A stretch of 64,000 bases of DNA from Amycolatopsis methanolica 239 (GTDB taxonomy: Bacteria > Actinomycetota > Actinomycetes > Mycobacteriales > Pseudonocardiaceae), in the NCBI RefSeq assembly GCF_000739085.1, contig NZ_CP009110.1, forward strand, positions 4,092,001 through 4,156,000, written 5' to 3'. A model generated the notes under the pieces. That model searched no databases. It was not told the DNA's origin and saw only the letters and a list, made by a program, of their open reading frames with translations. Below, piece by piece: positions 60,331 to 64,000 of the stretch (the stretch's first letter is position 1; every line of letters starts with the position of its first letter). The position numbers and the translations under genes were made by a program.

Positions 60331-61551
60331 ATGGATTTCACGTTCGACGCCAAGACCGAGGAGCTGCGGATGAGGCTTCTCGAGTTCATGGACTCCCACA
60401 TCTACCCCGCCGAGCCGGTCTACGAGGAGCAGCTGGCCGAGCGCGAGAACGAGTGGACCTTCCCGCCGGTCGTCGAGGACCTCAAGGCCGAGGCACGCAA
60501 GCGGGGCCTGTGGAACTTCTTCCTGCCGGGCGAGCACGGCGCGGGGCTGACGAACCTGCAGTACGCGCCGCTGGCCGAGATCACCGGCCGCAGCCCGCAC
60601 CTGGCGCCGGTCGCGCTGAACTGCTCGGCGCCGGACACCGGGAACATGGAAGTGCTCGCGATGTTCGGCACCGAGCAGCAGCGCAAGCAGTGGCTGCAGC
60701 CGTTGCTGGACGGTGAGATCCGCTCGGCGTTCGCGATGACCGAGCCGGACGTGGCGTCCTCGGACGCGCGCAACATCGGCACCAGCATCCGCCGCGACGG
60801 CGACTCCTACGTGATCACCGGCCGCAAGTTCTACATCACCGGCGCGATGAACCCGAACTGCAAGATCTTCATCGTGATGGGCAAGACCGACCCGGACGCC
60901 GAGCCGCACCGGCAGCAGAGCCAGATCCTGGTGCCGCGGGACACGCCGGGCGTGCACGTCAAGCGCGGCATGAACGTGTTCGGCTACACCGACGGCTCGC
61001 ACGGCGGGCACGCCGAGGTGGTCTTCGACGAGGCGCGGGTGCCCGCGGACAACCTGATCGGCGAGGAGGGCGACGGGTTCGCCATCGCGCAGGCCCGCCT
61101 CGGCCCCGGCCGGATCCACCACTGCATGCGCTCGATCGGCATCGCCGAGCGGGCCATCGAGATGATGTGCCGCCGCACGCTGGGCCGGTCCACGTTCGGC
61201 AAGCCGATCGCCGAGCAGGGCGTGGTGCAGGACTGGATCGCCGAGTCCCGGGTGAAGGTCGAGCAGCTGCGGCTGCTGGTGCTCAAGACCGCGTGGCTGA
61301 TGGACACCGTCGGCAACCGCGGCGCGCACACCGAGATCCAGGCGATCAAGATCGCCACCCCGAAGACCGTGGAGTGGATCCTGGACAAGGCGATCCAGGC
61401 GCACGGCGCGGGCGGGCTGTCGCAGGACTACCCGCTGGCCGAGATGTGGGCGGGGATCCGCACGCTCCGCTTCGCCGACGGACCGGACGAGGTCCACAAG
61501 CGCTCGCTCGCCCACCGCGAGCTGAAGAAGTACCGATCGGAGGCCCGATGA
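60331..61551 (+). CDS. Acyl-CoA dehydrogenase (ACAD11-like)
   Basis: 406 residues. FAMTEPDVASSDARNIGTSI and YVITGRKFYITGAMNPNCKIFIVMGKTDP are the FAD/substrate motifs; GPGRIHHCMRSIGIAERAIEMM and the C-terminal GPDEVHKRSLAHRELKKY match the ACAD10/11 group. Second gene of the operon, 2 bp after the APH-like gene and overlapping the next by ATGA. It should oxidise an acyl-CoA to the enoyl-CoA, possibly after removal of a phosphorylated 4-hydroxyl group. Confidence 0.93.
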   Translation: MDFTFDAKTEELRMRLLEFMDSHIYPAEPVYEEQLAERENEWTFPPVVEDLKAEARKRGLWNFFLPGEHGAGLTNLQYAPLAEITGRSPHLAPVALNCSAPDTGNMEVLAMFGTEQQRKQWLQPLLDGEIRSAFAMTEPDVASSDARNIGTSIRRDGDSYVITGRKFYITGAMNPNCKIFIVMGKTDPDAEPHRQQSQILVPRDTPGVHVKRGMNVFGYTDGSHGGHAEVVFDEARVPADNLIGEEGDGFAIAQARLGPGRIHHCMRSIGIAERAIEMMCRRTLGRSTFGKPIAEQGVVQDWIAESRVKVEQLRLLVLKTAWLMDTVGNRGAHTEIQAIKIATPKTVEWILDKAIQAHGAGGLSQDYPLAEMWAGIRTLRFADGPDEVHKRSLAHRELKKYRSEAR

Positions 61552-62735
61552 GCACGCTGACCGCCGACGACCTGCGCGCGCGGGTGGGCGAGTTGCTCGC
61601 CGCCCACCCGCCGGCGAGCACGGACCGGCTGGAGTTCCTGCGGGCGCGGTTCGACGCCGGGCTGGCCTGGGTGCACTACCCGGCCGGCCTCGGTGGCCTG
61701 GACGCGCCGCGTGAGCTGCAGAACGTCGTCGAAGCCGAGCTGGCGAAGGCCGGCGCGCCGGACAACAACCCGCGCCGCATCGGCATCGGGCTGGGCATGG
61801 CGGCGCCGACCATCCTGCGGTTCGGCACCGAGGAGCAGAAGCAGCGCTACCTGCGTCCACTGTGGACCGGCGAGGAGGTGTGGTGCCAGCTGTTCAGCGA
61901 GCCGGGCGCCGGATCGGACCTCGCGGCGCTGGGCACCCGCGCGGTGCGCGACGGGGACGAGTGGGTGGTCAACGGGCAGAAGGTGTGGACGTCGGTCGCG
62001 CACATCGCCCGCTTCGCCATCCTGGTCACCCGAACGAATCCGGACGTGCCCAAGCACCAGGGCATGACGTACTTCATCTGCGACATGACCGATCCCGGTG
62101 TCGAGGTGCGGCCGCTGCGGCAGCTCACCGGTGAGGCCGAATTCAACGAGGTGTTCCTGTCCGGGGTGCGGATCCCGGACGCGAACCGGCTCGGCGCGGT
62201 CGGCGAGGGCTGGAAGGTCGCGCAGACGACGCTGATGAACGAGCGCGTGGCGATCGGTGGCAACGCGATCCCGCGCGAGGGCGGCCTGATCGGGATGGTG
62301 TCGCAGACCTGGCGGGACCGTCCGGAGCTGCGGACGCCGGAGCTGCACGACCGGTTGCTGAAGCTGTGGGTGCAGGCCGAGGCGGCGCGGCTGGCCGGCA
62401 CGCGGTTGCGCCAGCAGCTGGCCGTGGGCGCGCCGGGGCCGGAGGGCTCGGCGATGAAGCTGGCGTTCGCGAACCTGCAGCAGGCGCTGACCGGGCTGGA
62501 GATCGAACTGTCCGGTGAGGACGGTCTGCGCTACGACGACTGGACGTTGCGCAGGCCGGAGAAGGTCGACATGCTCGGCCGCGGGCCCGGGTACCGCTAC
62601 CTGCGGGCGAAGGGGAACTCGATCGAGGGCGGCACCTCCGAGGTGCTGCGCAACATCATCTCCGAACGCGTCCTCGGGCTGCCGTCCGAGCCGCGAGTGG
62701 ACAAGGACGTCGCGTGGAAGGACCTGCCGCGGTGA
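61548..62735 (+). CDS. Acyl-CoA dehydrogenase, FadE large-subunit type
   Basis: 395 residues from ATG 61548. CQLFSEPGAGSDLAALGTRAV and VNGQKVWTSVAHIARFAILVTRTNPD are the flavin motifs; the C-terminus YLRAKGNSIEGGTSEVLRNIISERVLGLPSE is the active type with Glu in EGGTSEV. It overlaps the next acyl-CoA dehydrogenase gene by GTGA. In actinobacteria such adjacent pairs form alpha2beta2 heterotetramers, as FadE26-FadE27 in steroid side-chain oxidation, where only one subunit carries the catalytic base. Confidence 0.92.
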   Translation: MSTLTADDLRARVGELLAAHPPASTDRLEFLRARFDAGLAWVHYPAGLGGLDAPRELQNVVEAELAKAGAPDNNPRRIGIGLGMAAPTILRFGTEEQKQRYLRPLWTGEEVWCQLFSEPGAGSDLAALGTRAVRDGDEWVVNGQKVWTSVAHIARFAILVTRTNPDVPKHQGMTYFICDMTDPGVEVRPLRQLTGEAEFNEVFLSGVRIPDANRLGAVGEGWKVAQTTLMNERVAIGGNAIPREGGLIGMVSQTWRDRPELRTPELHDRLLKLWVQAEAARLAGTRLRQQLAVGAPGPEGSAMKLAFANLQQALTGLEIELSGEDGLRYDDWTLRRPEKVDMLGRGPGYRYLRAKGNSIEGGTSEVLRNIISERVLGLPSEPRVDKDVAWKDLPR

Positions 62736-63832
62736 GCGATCTGCTGTACTCCGAGGTCGAGGAGGACCTCCGGGCGAGTGTCCGTGACCTGCTGACCGAC
62801 CGGGCCGGGTTCACGTCCGTGCTGGCGCGCACCGAAAGCGCCGAACCGTACGACCTGAAGCTGTGGCGCACGCTGGCCGCGGACCTCGGGCTGGCCGGGC
62901 TGGCGGTGCCGGAGGAGATGGGCGGGCAGGGCGCGTCGTACCGCGAGGTGGCGGTCGTGCTGGAGGAGCTCGGGCGGTCGGTGGCGCCGGTACCGTTCCT
63001 GGGCAGCGCGGTGCTGGCGACGGCGGCGCTGCTGGCGGCCGGTGACACCGAGCTGTTGCCGCGGCTGGCGGGCGGTGAGCTGATCGGGGCGCTGGCGGTG
63101 CCGCTGACGACCGCGCCGGACGCGGGTTTCCCGGATGGCGTGTCGGCCAACACCGAAGGCGCGCTGAGCGGTTCGGTGCGGACGGTGGCGGACGCGTCGG
63201 TGGCGGACGTGCTGATCGTGCCCGCGGTGGGCCCGGACGGCCCGGGGCTGTACGCGGTGGAAAAGGCCGGCGCGACGGTCACCGAAGTGGTGTCGCTGGA
63301 TTTGACGCGCCGGCTGGCGGACGTGTCGTTCGACAACGCGTCGTCGCGGTTGCTGACGGGTCCTTCGGGCGCGGAGCCGGCGCTGCGGCAGGCGTTGCTG
63401 GTGGGCGCCGGGTTGCTGGCGTCGGAGCAGGTCGGGGTCGCGCAGTGGTGTCTCGATGAGACGGTCGCGTACCTGAAGCAGCGCTACCAGTTCGGGCGGC
63501 CGGTGGGTTCGTTCCAGGCACTGAAGCACCGCTTGGCGGACCTGTACCTGGAAATCGTGTCGGCCCGCGCGACGGCGCGCTATGCGGCGGACACGCTGGC
63601 TACGGGTGATTCCGATGTGCCGGTCGCGGTGGCGGTGGCGCAGTCGACGTGCTCGGCGGTCGCGCTGCACACCGCCGAGGAGTCGGTGCAGCTGCACGGT
63701 GGCATCGGGATGACCTGGGAGCACCCGGCGCACCTGTACCTCAAGCGCGCCAAGAGCAGCGAGCTGGCGCTCGGCACGCCGGGGCGGCACCGTGCTGCGT
63801 TGGCGGGGTTGGTGAATCTGCCGCCCGCGTGA
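62732..63832 (+). CDS. Acyl-CoA dehydrogenase, FadE small/partner-subunit type
   Basis: 366 residues from GTG 62732. LGLAGLAVPEEMGGQGASYREVAVVLEELGR is the N-terminal helical part; the middle domain is short and divergent, and the C-terminal RYQFGRPVGSFQALKHRLAD plus ESVQLHGGIGMTWEHPAHLYLKRAKS are typical. The Glu base seen in its partner is not at the same position. This fits a non-catalytic partner subunit of the preceding dehydrogenase. Last gene of the operon. Confidence 0.92.
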   Translation: MSDLLYSEVEEDLRASVRDLLTDRAGFTSVLARTESAEPYDLKLWRTLAADLGLAGLAVPEEMGGQGASYREVAVVLEELGRSVAPVPFLGSAVLATAALLAAGDTELLPRLAGGELIGALAVPLTTAPDAGFPDGVSANTEGALSGSVRTVADASVADVLIVPAVGPDGPGLYAVEKAGATVTEVVSLDLTRRLADVSFDNASSRLLTGPSGAEPALRQALLVGAGLLASEQVGVAQWCLDETVAYLKQRYQFGRPVGSFQALKHRLADLYLEIVSARATARYAADTLATGDSDVPVAVAVAQSTCSAVALHTAEESVQLHGGIGMTWEHPAHLYLKRAKSSELALGTPGRHRAALAGLVNLPPA

Positions 63833-63852
63833 GTTGCGGGGTTTGCTGCGGG

Positions 63853-63880
63853 GAGGCCGGCGCCTTGGTGCGCCGGCCTC
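63853..63880. terminator. Bidirectional terminator with T-rich tail
   Basis: GAGGCCGGCGC / GCGCCGGCCTC (63853-63863, 63870-63880), 6-nt loop, followed by TCTTCTT; lies between the operon end and the convergent tetR end. Confidence 0.8.
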
Positions 63881-63910
63881 TCTTCTTGCCCGAAGCCGGG
63901 CGTGGCAAGG

Positions 63911-64000
63911 TCAAGGCCGCAGGGAATCGACCAGCAGATCGGCGTAGTGCGTGCCGACCTCCTGCGCGCTCAGCCGCCCGTCGCTGCGGTACCAGACCGC
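63911..64000 (-). CDS. TetR-family regulator, C-terminal end only
   Basis: The last 29 residues (AVWYRSDGRLSAQEVGTHYA, then DLLVDSLRP and stop) enter from the right edge. The WYR.DG.LS..E....YADLL pattern is the usual C-terminus of KstR2-like acyl-CoA-responsive TetR proteins. It is convergent with the acyl-CoA dehydrogenase operon and is the prime candidate for binding the palindrome at 59269-59286. Confidence 0.75.
   Translation of the reverse strand, partial: AVWYRSDGRLSAQEVGTHYADLLVDSLRP

Noticed and set aside
1-64000. tRNA, rRNA genes, prophage or integrative element ends
   Set aside because: No tRNA-like cloverleaf, rRNA segment, integrase or attachment repeats were recognised; without a search tool this is not exhaustive.

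Overview
The window is uniformly very GC-rich and densely packed, with many overlapping GTGA/ATGA start-stop junctions, GTG starts, LLM (F420/FMN) oxidoreductases, mycothiol-type DinB/maleylpyruvate-isomerase-fold proteins, TetR/IclR/LysR regulators and a DosR-like module. This points to a soil actinomycete, most plausibly of the Pseudonocardiaceae (Amycolatopsis-like). The genus is inferred from gene content; no rRNA or tRNA gene is present to settle it.

Left part (1-20 kb). A guanidine-I (ykkC) riboswitch precedes an APC permease, a CgdA-type carboxyguanidine deiminase subunit and only the tail of an allophanate hydrolase. The guanidine carboxylase and CgdB expected in such operons are missing and the permease has an internal deletion. 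Next come a secreted transglycosylase, then a LacI regulator / MFS transporter / L-rhamnonate-dehydratase-like locus broken by stops and single-base indels. An intact 1,026-aa PLD-helicase-DUF3427 protein resembling the Type IV restriction enzyme SauUSI follows, then an ArsR-AHSA1-DinB operon, a LysG/LysE exporter pair, a hydrolase, and the remains of a peptide-type ABC transporter with an LLM oxidoreductase. The permease of that transporter is joined directly to the tail of an unrelated plus-strand gene.

Middle part (20-40 kb). 20.2-27.1 kb holds a nucleoside-hydrolase/SRPBCC pair and a probable hypoxia/dormancy island: a ClpP paralogue, two Acg-type nitroreductases, a multidomain ester-cyclase-like protein, and a GAF histidine kinase with a NarL/DevR-type regulator. 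Two sequences matching the mycobacterial DosR box lie upstream of members of the island. From 27.1 to 39.9 kb there are two catabolic gene sets: amidohydrolase, ADH, PaaK-like ligase, LLM enzyme and ALDH, divergent from an MHS transporter and IclR regulator; then SDR, LLM enzyme and acyl-CoA synthetase, divergent from a TetR regulator. A transposase relic and a frameshifted TetR gene follow.

Right part (41-64 kb). An alcohol dehydrogenase, DUF59 protein and amidohydrolase transcribed away from a GAF-Fis regulator look like the accessory genes of a propane/MimABCD-type di-iron monooxygenase, but no monooxygenase genes are present. Housekeeping and unknown genes follow, with a 740-bp low-complexity gap. 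A GT87 glycosyltransferase precedes a single-chain acyl-CoA carboxylase (BC-BCCP-CT, 1,027 aa). A 21-bp-period repeat cluster and an aldo/keto reductase come next. The last 6 kb are a fatty-acid-type operon group (FabG, MaoC, APH-like kinase, three acyl-CoA dehydrogenases) with two perfect TetR-type palindromes and the end of a TetR gene at the right edge.

A recurring feature is gene damage by +/-1 indels, often next to short homopolymers, two TAG nonsense codons and several internal deletions, concentrated in 1-20 kb. Whether this is real decay or assembly error cannot be decided from the sequence alone.
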